The notes: generated from the letters alone by a model not told the origin. A stretch of 64,000 nucleotides of DNA from an uncultured Blastocatellia bacterium (GCA_937934745.1 CALGZC010000004.1:104015-168014), one strand, 5' to 3'. Positions 34,593 to 43,890 are shown, counted from the stretch's first letter. Numbers and translations: made by a program.

Positions 34593-36398
34593 ATGATGTT
34601 GAGCAACGTGTTTTTCGCGGCCGAGCCGGCCCAGCTCTTCTTCGGTCCTATTGGGCTGCTGAGCCTGGTGACGTGGTTGCCGTTGGTTGGGGGGCTGATC
34701 GTTTTGCTCTTCGACAAGCGCCGGGCGGACTTGATCAAGCAGTTTGCCACCGTCTGGATGACGGTGTGTTTCCTTGTTTCGCTGCCGCTTGTGGTGTTGT
34801 GGAACTACGATGTTCGCGGCCTGCAATTTATGGAAACCGCCGACTGGATTCCGGCAATCGGGGCGAAGTATCAGTTGGGTGTGGACGGTCTGGCATTGAC
34901 CCTTGTCATGCTGACGACATTTCTCGGCCCGATTGTGGCGCTGTGTTCGTGGAACTACATCGAGAAGCGCCAGAAGGAATACTATGCCCTGCTGCTCATC
35001 ATGCAGTCATTCATGATCGGTGTCTTTGCCGCTGTGGACCTGTTCCTGTTCTACGTATTTTTCGAGGTCATGCTCGTGCCGATGTACCTGCTCATCGGCA
35101 TCTGGGGCGGGGAACGGCGGCTTTATTCGGCCATCAAGTTTTTCGTGTACACGCTGGTCGGGTCGCTGCTGATGCTGGTCGCCGTGTTCAAGTTCTACTT
35201 CACGGCGGCGGAAACGGTGGCGAAGTATCCGACCGAAGTCAAAGCCGCCGTTGAGGTGATTGTGGGCAATAATGCGCCGATGCGCGGCCTGGTTCTGGAA
35301 GGGGTTGAGCTGGCGCGCCGGGCCGGTGTGGCCTATGCGGCGCGGGCCGGTGGGGGCAGCGATGATGACGCTGCTCCCTTGGGTACGTTCAACATCTACG
35401 CCTTACAGGCTATCGGCAGCGCACGCGACGCACAAGGGCGGGCGCTGATACCATTGTCGTTACAGGTATGGTTGTTTGCGGGCTTCGCCTTAGCCTTAGC
35501 AATCAAGGTGCCGATGGTGCCCTTCCACACCTGGCTGCCGGACGCCCACGTGGAAGCGCCGACGGCCGGCTCGGCCATTCTGGCCGGTATTTTGCTCAAA
35601 ATCGGCACGTACGGCTTTGTCCGCTTCAATTTCCCGATGTTCCCCGACGCTTCAATGCATCCAACTGTTGCCTCGGTCATGGCGACGCTGGCAATCGTGG
35701 GTATCGTGTATGGTTCGATGGTTGCCCTGGCGCAGAAGGACATGAAAAAGACCATTGCGTATTCGTCCGTTGCGCACATGGGGACAACCATGCTCTCGCT
35801 GTTCGCCTTCAACCCGAACGGTATCAACGGCGCGGCGCTTCAGATGCTGAGCCATGGCGTGACGAGTGCCGCGCTGTTCATCCTGATCGGAATTCTCTAT
35901 GAGCGGCGGCATACGCGCCTGATTGCCGACTTCGGTGGCGTCGTCAACACGATGCCCGCCTTTTCGGCAATGTTTATGATTGCGACCCTGGCCAGCGTTG
36001 GGCTGCCGTTGCTGAACGGTTTTGTCGGTGAATTTATTGGGCTGCGAGGGGTGTTTGAAGCCAACATCGTCTGGGCGTTCTGGGGGACGACGGGCATCAT
36101 TCTGGGCGCGGCCTACATGCTGTGGCTGTATGAGCGCGTCTTTCTGGGGGCGGTCAAAAACCCGAAGAACGCCGACTTGCCTGACCTGAGTGCGCGCGAA
36201 TGGGCGTATCTGACGCCGTTGGTTGCCGCTATGATCCTGTTTGGTGTGTACCCAAAGCCGCTGGTGACCTTCCTCAACGCGACAACGGAGGTCGTTGTGC
36301 GGCAGATGCGCCCGAACTACTTCGGCAGCACGACCAAGGCAGGCGAGGAGCAGGCGGCCGTGTCCCCGGCCACATCTGACACAGCCGCCCGTGACTAA
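34593..36398 (+). CDS. nuoM: NADH-quinone oxidoreductase subunit M
   Basis: Antiporter-like proton-pumping subunit, 601 aa. Signatures: YQLGVDGLALTLVMLTTFL, FYVFFEVMLVPMYLLIGIWGG, LAIKVPMVPFHTWLPDAHVEAPTAGSAILAGILLK (across two blocks), QKDMKKTIAYSSVAHMG and GLPLLNGFVGEF. A soluble insertion of roughly 80 residues (about residues 195-285, including AARAGGGSDDDAAPLG) interrupts the usual loop between helices 5 and 7; it is open reading frame throughout and may be lineage-specific. GAGGGGAAAG lies just upstream of ATG 34593. Confidence 0.97.
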   Translation: MMLSNVFFAAEPAQLFFGPIGLLSLVTWLPLVGGLIVLLFDKRRADLIKQFATVWMTVCFLVSLPLVVLWNYDVRGLQFMETADWIPAIGAKYQLGVDGLALTLVMLTTFLGPIVALCSWNYIEKRQKEYYALLLIMQSFMIGVFAAVDLFLFYVFFEVMLVPMYLLIGIWGGERRLYSAIKFFVYTLVGSLLMLVAVFKFYFTAAETVAKYPTEVKAAVEVIVGNNAPMRGLVLEGVELARRAGVAYAARAGGGSDDDAAPLGTFNIYALQAIGSARDAQGRALIPLSLQVWLFAGFALALAIKVPMVPFHTWLPDAHVEAPTAGSAILAGILLKIGTYGFVRFNFPMFPDASMHPTVASVMATLAIVGIVYGSMVALAQKDMKKTIAYSSVAHMGTTMLSLFAFNPNGINGAALQMLSHGVTSAALFILIGILYERRHTRLIADFGGVVNTMPAFSAMFMIATLASVGLPLLNGFVGEFIGLRGVFEANIVWAFWGTTGIILGAAYMLWLYERVFLGAVKNPKNADLPDLSAREWAYLTPLVAAMILFGVYPKPLVTFLNATTEVVVRQMRPNYFGSTTKAGEEQAAVSPATSDTAARD

Positions 36399-36480
36399 CC
36401 CGGAAGAAGCAACGACCCATTAAACGACCCATTAGAAGCAATAACGAAGTGTTTGAGCATCTTGTGCTGTGAGTGTGACT

Positions 36481-38061
36481 ATGCTGCCTTTGCTGGTTGA
36501 ACTCCCTCCGCTTCCGACGCTGCGCGATACGGCTTTCATCATGCCGGAAATCATTCTGACCTTGTTCGCCGGTGCAGCCCTTGTGTTGGATGTGGCGCTG
36601 CCACGCAGCAAAAAGCACCTGACAGCCTATTTCAGTCTCATTGGGCTGGCGTTTGTCGCCATCGCCCTAGCCCAGCAGGTGGCAATGACGGCGAGCCTAC
36701 TGCCGATCAGTGCCTTCTACGGGATGCTGTTTATTGATGGACTGTCGGTTGTTTTCCGCTTCGTCTTTATTGTTGCAGCTGCATTTTCGATTCTCTACTC
36801 GATCAAGTATCTGGAGTTTGAACGTGAGCAGCGGGGTGAGTACTACGCGCTGATTTTGTTTTCGACGCTGGGCATGATGTTTGTCGCGACGAGCGGCGAT
36901 CTCATTGCGCTCTTTGTCTCGTTTGAGCTGATGTCGCTGAGCGTCTATGTGTTAGTTGGTTACTTCAAGCGCGATAAACGCTCGAACGAAGCGGCGATGA
37001 AATACTTCCTGACCGGTATTTTTTCGTCGGCGCTGATGCTCTATGGCTTGTCGCTGGTCTATGGCGTGACGGGTCACACGAATCTAGGGCTGATTTCGGA
37101 AACGATAGCCGGCTATGTGCAGGGCGGCACAGCGGAGAGTGGCGATCCGCGTTTGCTGCTGATGGTGGCGCTGGTGCTGGTCGCCGCCGGACTGCTCTTC
37201 AAGATTGCCGCCGTACCGTTCCACATGTGGGCTCCCGATGCCTATGAGGGCGCGCCGACAACGGTCACGGCCTTTATGTCCGTGGGGCCGAAGGCGGGCG
37301 CTTACGTCTTGCTGGCACGCATGTTGCTCTTTGCACTGGCACCGATGCGCGAAATGGAGAACCTCCCTGGGTGGGCGGCCCTGCTGGCGGTGGTCGCTGT
37401 GCTGACGATGACGGTCGGCAATCTGGCCGCCGTGACGCAGGACAATGTCAAACGCCTGCTAGCCTATTCGAGCATTGCTCATGCCGGATACATCCTGCTG
37501 GGGATTGTGTCCGGGACGGATATGGGCTACCAGGGCGTCGCCTTCCACATCATGACCTACACGCTGATGAACACGGGCGTTTTCGCCATCATCATCGCGT
37601 TGCATCGGCAGGGCGTGATCGGTGAAAATCTCAATGATTTGAACGGCCTGTTTAGCAGGGCCCCCAGCGCTGCTGTTCTCATGCTCATTTTCATTCTCGG
37701 ACTGGCCGGCATTCCCTCTACGGCGGGTTTTGTCGGCAAGTTCTTCCTCTTTGGTTCCCTCATTCAGAGTGGAAAGCCGTGGCTGACGTATATCGCGATT
37801 ATCGCCGTACTCAACGCCGTTGTCGCGTTTTACTACTATGCGCGCTTTGCGCGGGCTATGTTCCTCAATGCCCCGAGCGAAAATATTGCCGATGCTTCGC
37901 CACTGCTGTTGGCGCCATCCGTGCGCATTACCTTGACGCTATCGGCCATCGCCGTGCTGTTTTTTGGGATTTATCCGCAGCCACTGATCAACGTAGCAGA
38001 CATTGTTGCGCAGAGCATCACGACCGTGTATGCCCAAAGCTCAGGGATTGCACTACGCTAG
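36481..38061 (+). CDS. nuoN: NADH-quinone oxidoreductase subunit N
   Basis: Third antiporter-like subunit of complex I, 526 aa from ATG 36481. An in-frame GTG at 36469 adds four residues, and neither has a clear ribosome binding site. Conserved parts: LFSTLGMMFVATSGDLIALFVSFELMSLSVYVLVGY (two blocks), SNEAAMKYFLTGIFSSALMLYG, FKIAAVPFHMWAPDAYEGAPTTVTAFMSVGPK, and QDNVKRLLAYSSIAHAGYIL. The spacer from nuoM contains a 12-bp tandem duplication AACGACCCATTA (36411-36434). It is the last nuo gene; the remaining subunits (A, B, E, F, G, I) are not in this window. Confidence 0.96.
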   Translation: MLPLLVELPPLPTLRDTAFIMPEIILTLFAGAALVLDVALPRSKKHLTAYFSLIGLAFVAIALAQQVAMTASLLPISAFYGMLFIDGLSVVFRFVFIVAAAFSILYSIKYLEFEREQRGEYYALILFSTLGMMFVATSGDLIALFVSFELMSLSVYVLVGYFKRDKRSNEAAMKYFLTGIFSSALMLYGLSLVYGVTGHTNLGLISETIAGYVQGGTAESGDPRLLLMVALVLVAAGLLFKIAAVPFHMWAPDAYEGAPTTVTAFMSVGPKAGAYVLLARMLLFALAPMREMENLPGWAALLAVVAVLTMTVGNLAAVTQDNVKRLLAYSSIAHAGYILLGIVSGTDMGYQGVAFHIMTYTLMNTGVFAIIIALHRQGVIGENLNDLNGLFSRAPSAAVLMLIFILGLAGIPSTAGFVGKFFLFGSLIQSGKPWLTYIAIIAVLNAVVAFYYYARFARAMFLNAPSENIADASPLLLAPSVRITLTLSAIAVLFFGIYPQPLINVADIVAQSITTVYAQSSGIALR

Positions 38062-38205
38062 TTGTGCTACGCTACCTGATCACAGCCCGGTGAGGTTGAG
38101 CGCGGCCTACCGGATTTGACGGCTGTCCCGTTGAAGTCCGGTGAGGTTGGCAGGACACTGCAACCAGTCGTCGAACGAAAAAACCGTTCCTATGGAGAAT
38201 GCCCG

Positions 38206-39414
38206 ATGCCTCTTGTCGAAATTCGTCTGTCTCCGACGTTCAAGCGGTTTCTGTCTTCTGGGCAGGCAAGCGGCGTATTGTTGTTAGCTTGTACGGTCGT
38301 TTCGCTGGTGATTGCCAATTCGTCGCGTGGGGAAACCTACCTGCATTTCTGGCACGCCAAAGTCGGCGGCATGCCGGTCGAACTGTGGATCAATGACGGG
38401 CTGATGGCGGTGTTTTTTCTGCTCATCGGACTGGAACTCAAGCGTGAGCTGTACGTCGGTGAGCTTTCCAATATTCGCCACGCCCTGCTCCCCATTGTTG
38501 CAGCGGTAGGGGGGATTGTGCTACCGGCGACAATTCACTTTACGCTCAACAGCGGCACGGCAACACAGCCCGGCATCGGTATTCCGATGGCCACCGACAT
38601 TGCTTTTGCGCTCGGTGTACTGGCCCTGCTAGGCGACCGTGTGCCGGCGTCGCTCAAGGTTTTTCTGGCTGCGCTGGCTGTCATTGACGACCTGGGCGCC
38701 ATTATTGTCATTGCACTGTTTTATTCGGGCTCTCTGTCCTGGGGGTACCTTGGAGCGGCGCTGGCGATTGTCGCCGTTCTGACCTACCTCAATCGCCTGC
38801 GCATTATGCGGCTGTGGCCTTATTTGCTCATTGGCGTTGCATTGTGGTTTTGCATGCTCAAGTCAGGCGTCCATGCCACAATTGCCGGCGTTTTGCTGGC
38901 TTTTACCATCCCGTTCACACCGGAGGCCGAAGACGCTTCCTCGCCATCCCACCGACTAGAAAACTGGCTCCAGTTTCCGGTGGCCTTTGGCGTCATGCCA
39001 CTGTTTGCTTTGGCGAATACGGGTATCATCATCCAACGCGATGTTCTCTCACTGGTAGCGAGTGCGAACGGGGTTGGCATTTTCACGGGGTTGTTTATCG
39101 GCAAACCCGTTGGGATTGTCTTCGCCAGTGTTCTGGCAGTCAGCGTTGGTTTGTGTCGGATGCCGCTGGATCTGAACTGGAAGCACTTACTGGGGGCAGG
39201 ATTGCTGGGCGGCATTGGCTTTACGATGTCCATCTTTATCACCAACCTGGCTTTCCCCGACAACGCACTTATTGTAAGTGCATCAAAGATGACCATTTTG
39301 CTCGCCTCGCTCACCGCAGGGACGGTCGGCTTTCTGTGGCTCAAGTTCTTCGGGCAGCCGGATGTGGTTGACCGTGATCTGGAAACCATGGATTACGTTG
39401 TAGAAACATCGTAG
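38206..39414 (+). CDS. nhaA: Na+/H+ antiporter NhaA
   Basis: Electrogenic sodium/proton antiporter of the inner membrane, 402 aa. The ion-binding pair lies in LAVIDDLGAIIVIALFYSG. Other signatures are LWINDGLMAVFFLLIGLELKRELY, the GIPMATDIAFALGVLALLG block, MLKSGVHATIAGVLLAF, LFALANTGI and GAGLLGGIGFTMSIFITNLAF. ATG 38206 follows GGAG by about 9 bases; the frame is open further upstream but without family similarity. It lies 144 bases after nuoN, with a 12-bp direct repeat (CCGGTGAGGTTG at 38087 and 38138) in the gap. Placement after complex I may be functional (Na+/H+ balance) or accidental. Confidence 0.96.
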   Translation: MPLVEIRLSPTFKRFLSSGQASGVLLLACTVVSLVIANSSRGETYLHFWHAKVGGMPVELWINDGLMAVFFLLIGLELKRELYVGELSNIRHALLPIVAAVGGIVLPATIHFTLNSGTATQPGIGIPMATDIAFALGVLALLGDRVPASLKVFLAALAVIDDLGAIIVIALFYSGSLSWGYLGAALAIVAVLTYLNRLRIMRLWPYLLIGVALWFCMLKSGVHATIAGVLLAFTIPFTPEAEDASSPSHRLENWLQFPVAFGVMPLFALANTGIIIQRDVLSLVASANGVGIFTGLFIGKPVGIVFASVLAVSVGLCRMPLDLNWKHLLGAGLLGGIGFTMSIFITNLAFPDNALIVSASKMTILLASLTAGTVGFLWLKFFGQPDVVDRDLETMDYVVETS

Positions 39415-39424
39415 CCGCGCGACC

Positions 39425-40561
39425 ATGCCGATGCGCCCGCTCGAAGTCTGGTCACTAGGGGTTGTGGATTATGCTGCCGGGCTAACAATGCAGGAAAAAC
39501 TTGTCGTGCGCCGGCGCGCGGACCGTATTCCAGATACCTTGTTATTGCTGGAGCATCCGCCGGTCATTACCCTCGGACGGGCAGCGAAAGCGCAGCATAT
39601 TGTTGCACCGGCAGCTGTGTTGGCCAGGCGGGACGTCAGTGTGTATGAGACCGGCCGCGGCGGTGATGTGACCTATCATGGTTGGGGACAACTGGTTGGG
39701 TATCCTCTTCTTGACCTCAACCCAGATCGCCGCGACATTCGCCGTTACATGCGTGATCTTGAGGAAGTTCTGATCCGCGTGGTCGGTGAATACGGGATTG
39801 CTGCCGGGCGTGTCGCGGGCCTGACCGGTGTGTGGGTTGCAGGTGAGCGTAAAATTGCTGCTCTGGGCGTCCGTGTCTCGCGCTGGGTCACATCGCACGG
39901 CTTTGCGCTCAACGTGACTACCGAACTGCGTGACTTCGACTTCATCATCCCGTGTGGTATTCGGGATAAAGCCGTCACGTCCATCGCGCATGAGACAGGG
40001 TTGACGCCCTCCTTAGAGGCGATCGGGGCACAGGTCGCGCGGTATTTCGGACTGATATTTGAACGCGAGCTTCGCTGGCGCGACGTGGCGCACGCATCGG
40101 TACAGGTCGTGGTCTTTCGGATGCGCACCGGCAGGCGCGAGTATCTCCTCTTGCGCCGCAGCGCGGCGCGCGGCGGTTTCTGGCAGCTTGTCACCGGACG
40201 CATTGAAGCCGGTGAGTCGCCAGTTGAGGCCGCCCGCCGTGAGCTGGCCGAAGAAACCGGGCTGACGGCACCGGCTTTGTACGATCTGAATTTGACACGA
40301 ACGTACTTGGTCGAGGCCGACTGGTTTGCGCCAGATGCTGTCGGTCCTGTGCTTAACCGTGAGCATGCTTTTGCAGCGCCGGTGGATGCCGACCGTATAT
40401 CTTTGTTGCCCGATGAACATGATGCGTATGCGTGGTTCGCCTTTGAGGCGGCTGCGGCGCGGTTAACCTGGGAAGGTAACCGGCTGGCACTCCGCGCCGT
40501 ACACAGGACAATGCCCGAAGCTTTGACGGCGTTTCCCGGCGCAGCAGATGACAGCGGGTAG
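39425..40561 (+). CDS. lipB: Octanoyltransferase LipB fused to a NUDIX hydrolase
   Basis: Residues 1-210 are LipB, which moves octanoyl from acyl carrier protein to lipoyl domains. The evidence is EHPPVITLGR, the RGG box TGRGGDVTYHGWGQLVGYP, Lys143 in GERKIAALGV and Cys177 in IIPCGIRDKAVTSI, which form the Cys/Lys catalytic dyad. Residues 222-378 are a NUDIX domain with an intact box at 258-280 (GRIEAGESPVEAARREL followed by AEETGL). The NUDIX part resembles the NudB type (VQVVVFRMRTGRREYLLLRRS, then GGFWQLVTG), which hydrolyses dihydroneopterin triphosphate or dNTPs; its substrate here is unknown. The two domains are joined in one open frame with no stop or ribosome binding site between them. 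Starts 10 bases after nhaA. Confidence 0.92.
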   Translation: MPMRPLEVWSLGVVDYAAGLTMQEKLVVRRRADRIPDTLLLLEHPPVITLGRAAKAQHIVAPAAVLARRDVSVYETGRGGDVTYHGWGQLVGYPLLDLNPDRRDIRRYMRDLEEVLIRVVGEYGIAAGRVAGLTGVWVAGERKIAALGVRVSRWVTSHGFALNVTTELRDFDFIIPCGIRDKAVTSIAHETGLTPSLEAIGAQVARYFGLIFERELRWRDVAHASVQVVVFRMRTGRREYLLLRRSAARGGFWQLVTGRIEAGESPVEAARRELAEETGLTAPALYDLNLTRTYLVEADWFAPDAVGPVLNREHAFAAPVDADRISLLPDEHDAYAWFAFEAAAARLTWEGNRLALRAVHRTMPEALTAFPGAADDSG

Positions 40562-40663
40562 CCGGCCGTGTCAGCCTGAGGCCGGTGATCGCGTTGCCTG
40601 TGTGGACGCCCTGGGAGCGGTTGGCCCAGGCAGTGATTCGTGTGCGTTTTGTGAGCGTGAAAG

Positions 40664-41203
40664 CTAACGAATCCCGTCAAGTGCTTGGCACACAAGACGG
40701 CTCCGTTCGGCGGAAACATCGCCGCGCACAATCATTGTGATGCGCCCTTGGCGGTCAATGACGACGACGTTACAGACACCGCTCTGGCATTGATACATGT
40801 CCGCGACATTACCGCCCCAATCCAATAAGATGCTCTTTGGAGCACGGCTGCGCAGTTGGCTCCGAATGATCGCCCGGATTGGTCCGGGAACACCGCGCAA
40901 AATAGCAATGCCCTGAATCTCGATACTATCGCCATAGCGTCGGTACAACTCGCGTACCCAGGGCTCGATTTGTTCGGAACCACCCCGGTCACCAAGCATC
41001 AGCACCAGCGGCTTGTTGGTCGGGAAGGTAATCGTGTGTTGGTGGTTGTACTGGTCGGTGAGGGTAAATGTTCTGGACTGCACGCCGATCAGATTTTCAG
41101 AGTGGGAAACTCCCGCCTGAATCGGCCTGGGCAGTGTGCAAAACAGTGCCGCGAGAAGGAAGGCAATGAGTTCAGGCCGAGCCGTTCCTTTTTGAACTGT
41201 CAT
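40664..41203 (-). CDS. Secreted thioredoxin-fold protein
   Basis: 179-aa predicted exported protein. The signal peptide is PELIAFLLAALFCTLPRPIQAG. The mature part has a redoxin/YtfJ-like layout: FTLTDQYNHQHTITFPTNKPLVLMLGDRGG (first strands), GIAILRGVPGPIRAIIRSQL, then ILLDWGGNVADMYQCQ and VCNVVVIDRQGRITMIVRGDVS. No CxxC is present; the two cysteines of QCQSGVC sit late in the fold, so ordinary thiol-disulfide exchange is not obvious. ATG 41203 is chosen because AGGAGG lies 9 bases upstream; the frame continues open upstream without a signal peptide. Convergent with the LipB-NUDIX gene and divergent from the FHA cassette. Confidence 0.68.
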   Translation of the reverse strand: MTVQKGTARPELIAFLLAALFCTLPRPIQAGVSHSENLIGVQSRTFTLTDQYNHQHTITFPTNKPLVLMLGDRGGSEQIEPWVRELYRRYGDSIEIQGIAILRGVPGPIRAIIRSQLRSRAPKSILLDWGGNVADMYQCQSGVCNVVVIDRQGRITMIVRGDVSAERSRLVCQALDGIR

Positions 41204-41408
41204 GAATGACAACCTCCTGTTGGTAGGATCGCCGGTTGTTGCCACAACAAACGGTTTGTCACCCTGAATAAAGGAAGCTAGGAAAGAGCGTTCCGAAGAA
41301 AATGGACGTAAGCTTATGAAGCGCCAAACTACCCTGATGTTGCTTAGCGATGGCGTATATTGCCGAACGATCCGCTTGCCGACAGTTCTGATACCGGCCG
41401 AAAGTAGC

Positions 41409-41436
41409 TTGCCGGAAGTGAGGTTTTGACTATAAT
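41409..41436 (+). promoter_or_regulatory. Sigma70-type promoter of the FHA/kinase cassette
   Basis: TTGCCG (41409-41414) and a perfect TATAAT (41431-41436) are separated by 16 bases. Transcription would start near 41443, giving a leader of about 50 bases to the ATG of the zinc ribbon-FHA gene at 41493. It is the best promoter match I found in the window. Confidence 0.65.
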
Positions 41437-41492
41437 TAGCCTCTGCCTTGGCTTCAAAAACATTTTTGTCGTGCAAAATGAGGTCACGTGCG

Positions 41493-42383
41493 ATGATACG
41501 TTGCCCGCAGTGCGGTACGGATAATCTCGATGGCTCTGAGTACTGCGATGAGTGCGGTTACCAGCTACACGCTGTACTCAGCACACCTGCTGCCGTTGCG
41601 CCGCCAACGCCAAGTGTGGCTCCGGTAGCACCGCTGTCCTCTGGGAATTTCCCGCCACGGGAGTCGTCGCTCTACGGTATGGCTCCGGTGGTCGGTGGCC
41701 CGCCGGCGCTTGGTGAACAAGCGCCAGATCTGGGACAAAAACCGTCTAACGGACCTTATGCCGATTTCTTGCCGCCACCGAACGCCCCCTCAGCGCCAAC
41801 CAGTCCTGCTTCATGGACTGTCAATCCACCGGTGAGCGACGTGTTTTCGGTGGCGCCGCCACCTCAGCCACTGGCCCCTCCACAACCACTACCGCCTTCT
41901 CCGCTGCCACCAGTGTCGTTTGCCCCGCCGTCACCGGCGTCATCTGTTCCGCCGCCACCGCTCGCGCCGCCGACAAGTGCCGTGGGGCGTCCATCACAGC
42001 CAAGCATGCCGGACGCACCGCCGCCAGCAACCTCCTCACCGACTGGCGTGCCGCGCGCTAAGCTGGTCATTCAACGGGGTGGGACTGTAGGCAAGGAGTT
42101 TTTGCTCACCGAAACCGAATCAAACATCGGACGCTGGGATGCCGATGGTGGCATCTTTCCAGACGTTGACCTTGACCAGGATGACCCAGAAGCAAAAGTT
42201 TCCCGGCGTCACGCACGCATTGTCTGCCAAGACGGACAGTATGTGTTGGAGGACCTAGGAAGCACGAATGGGACGTTTGTCAATCGTGGACGACGGTTGT
42301 TGCCGGGCAACCGTCATCCGCTCAACGATGGCGACGAAATTATTGTCGGGAAGACCTTTTTGAAGTTTCAATACATCCGCTAG
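41493..42383 (+). CDS. Zinc ribbon, Pro-rich linker and FHA domain protein
   Basis: 296-aa protein for phosphothreonine-dependent signalling. Residues 1-26 are a zinc ribbon (CPQCGTDNLDGSEYCDECG). Residues about 30-190 are a Pro/Ala/Ser-rich linker with many PPP and APPP runs, probably disordered. The C-terminal FHA domain (from AKLVIQRGG) has the phosphopeptide-binding features IGRWDADGG, VSRRHARIV and DLGSTNGTFVN. GAGGT lies 8 bases before ATG 41493. It is followed after 57 bases by a kinase with its own zinc ribbon and FHA domain, the likely partner. A phospho-peptide docking role is inferred from the domain; the partner is not shown by sequence. Confidence 0.87.
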   Translation: MIRCPQCGTDNLDGSEYCDECGYQLHAVLSTPAAVAPPTPSVAPVAPLSSGNFPPRESSLYGMAPVVGGPPALGEQAPDLGQKPSNGPYADFLPPPNAPSAPTSPASWTVNPPVSDVFSVAPPPQPLAPPQPLPPSPLPPVSFAPPSPASSVPPPPLAPPTSAVGRPSQPSMPDAPPPATSSPTGVPRAKLVIQRGGTVGKEFLLTETESNIGRWDADGGIFPDVDLDQDDPEAKVSRRHARIVCQDGQYVLEDLGSTNGTFVNRGRRLLPGNRHPLNDGDEIIVGKTFLKFQYIR

Positions 42384-42440
42384 GTGGGCGCGCTGAAAGC
42401 CTAGTCGCTGTGGTCTGTTGACGCTTGCGTTACCGAACTC

Positions 42441-43838
42441 ATGGTGAACCAAAAACATCTTGCGCCGGAGACAATACTTGAAGGCCGCTATCGCATTGTC
42501 AAGCGCATTGGTGGCGGCGGCATGGGAAATGTCTATCTGGCTTATGACCAAAAGTTTGGCCTGGCCAACGACAAAACGCGCCGCGCCGTTAAGGAGATGT
42601 TTGATTTCTTCACCGATCCGGCTCAACGCCAGAAAGCCATTGAGGACTTTCAGCGTGAGGGCCAACTCCTTGCCAGTCTTGAACATCCCTCCATCCCAGA
42701 GGTCTATGATTACTTTGTCAACAACGGCAAGTACTACTTGGTGATGAAATATGTGCCGGGTGGCGACCTGGCTAAGAAGCTCAAGGAAAGCGATAAGAAG
42801 ATCCTCATAAAAAGCAAGACGGGCTCTGTGATAGAGCGACCGGTAATTGATGAGCGAACGGTAACCGAGTGGGCGATTCAGGTCTGTGATGTTTTGGATT
42901 ACATCCACAACCAGAACCCACCGGTGATTTACCGTGATTTGAAGCCCTCTAACCTGATGTTGGACGACACGCGGACACCACCACGCATCATGCTGATTGA
43001 CTTTGGGATTGCCCGTTTTGTCTCGCCAACCCAGAAGGGGGTTACGGCAATTGGCACCATGGGGTATGCGCCACCTGAACTGTTTTCAGGGCAGGTAGAG
43101 CCACGCTCAGATCTGTACTCGCTCGGCGCAACCATGTTTCACCTGTTGACCGGTGAGGACCCACAGGAAAATCCGCTGCTGATTTTTGACTTTAGCCACA
43201 ACCCCCGCCCACGCGCCCTGAACCCAGACCTCAGTGAGGGCATTGAAAGAATCATTGTCAAAGCCGTTGCTCACAAAATAGAGGCCCGTCCTCGCTCGGC
43301 GGCCGAAATGAAGGAAGAGTTGGAACAGCATCTGCGGGAGCTTGATGAGAAAGCAAAGAAGAAGTCTCCTCCTCCTCAGGAGTCCGCTCCCCCTCAGCAG
43401 AAGGTTTGTGTGGCCTGCGGGGAAGAGATTGCGCCGGATGACGCCTTTTGTCCCTTTTGTGGAGCTGCCCAGCCGCAGGCCATAGGGCCCAGGGCTGGTA
43501 AGCCTGTGGCACGCTTACAAGTCCTTGACATACATGGCAATACCAGGGCCGCTTATGAACTTGTCAGGGATAGTGTTCTCTTGGGACGGACCGATCCGCA
43601 CACAGGCAATTTCCCGGAAATTGACCTGACACCGCATGATTTTGAAACGAAAGTATCCCGCCGCCATGCCCGACTGTTCCAAGAAGGTGGACGCTTCTTT
43701 GTTGAGGACTTGTCGAGTGTCAACGGAACGTTCCTCAACGGGAGCAAGTTGCCATTGCCGCCCAAGAAACCTCATCTCCTGCGAGACGGCGACGAACTTA
43801 GGCTTGGCGAAACACGGGTTCGTTTTATGCTGCGCTGA
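42441..43838 (+). CDS. Ser/Thr protein kinase with zinc ribbon and FHA domain
   Basis: 465-aa cytoplasmic Hanks-type kinase with no transmembrane helix. Kinase domain: glycine loop IGGGGMGNVY, Lys51 in AVKEMF, catalytic loop YRDLKPSN (Asp166; Tyr replaces the usual His), DFG at 187-189, and an activation segment ending GTMGYAPPEL. A charged linker (DEKAKKKSPPPQESAPPQQ) leads to a zinc ribbon (Cys322, Cys325, Cys336, Cys339), and the C-terminus from about 356 is an FHA domain with VLLGRTDPHTG, VSRRHARLF and DLSSVNGTFLN. The order zinc ribbon-FHA repeats the whole architecture of the preceding gene. The kinase probably phosphorylates itself or cassette proteins, which FHA domains then bind. The PP2C gene follows by 52 bases. 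Confidence 0.93.
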   Translation: MVNQKHLAPETILEGRYRIVKRIGGGGMGNVYLAYDQKFGLANDKTRRAVKEMFDFFTDPAQRQKAIEDFQREGQLLASLEHPSIPEVYDYFVNNGKYYLVMKYVPGGDLAKKLKESDKKILIKSKTGSVIERPVIDERTVTEWAIQVCDVLDYIHNQNPPVIYRDLKPSNLMLDDTRTPPRIMLIDFGIARFVSPTQKGVTAIGTMGYAPPELFSGQVEPRSDLYSLGATMFHLLTGEDPQENPLLIFDFSHNPRPRALNPDLSEGIERIIVKAVAHKIEARPRSAAEMKEELEQHLRELDEKAKKKSPPPQESAPPQQKVCVACGEEIAPDDAFCPFCGAAQPQAIGPRAGKPVARLQVLDIHGNTRAAYELVRDSVLLGRTDPHTGNFPEIDLTPHDFETKVSRRHARLFQEGGRFFVEDLSSVNGTFLNGSKLPLPPKKPHLLRDGDELRLGETRVRFMLR

Positions 43839-43890
43839 GGCAGGCCCTTCGTAGCCGTGCTACTCGCCGAACAAGTACACGCTGCGCTCG

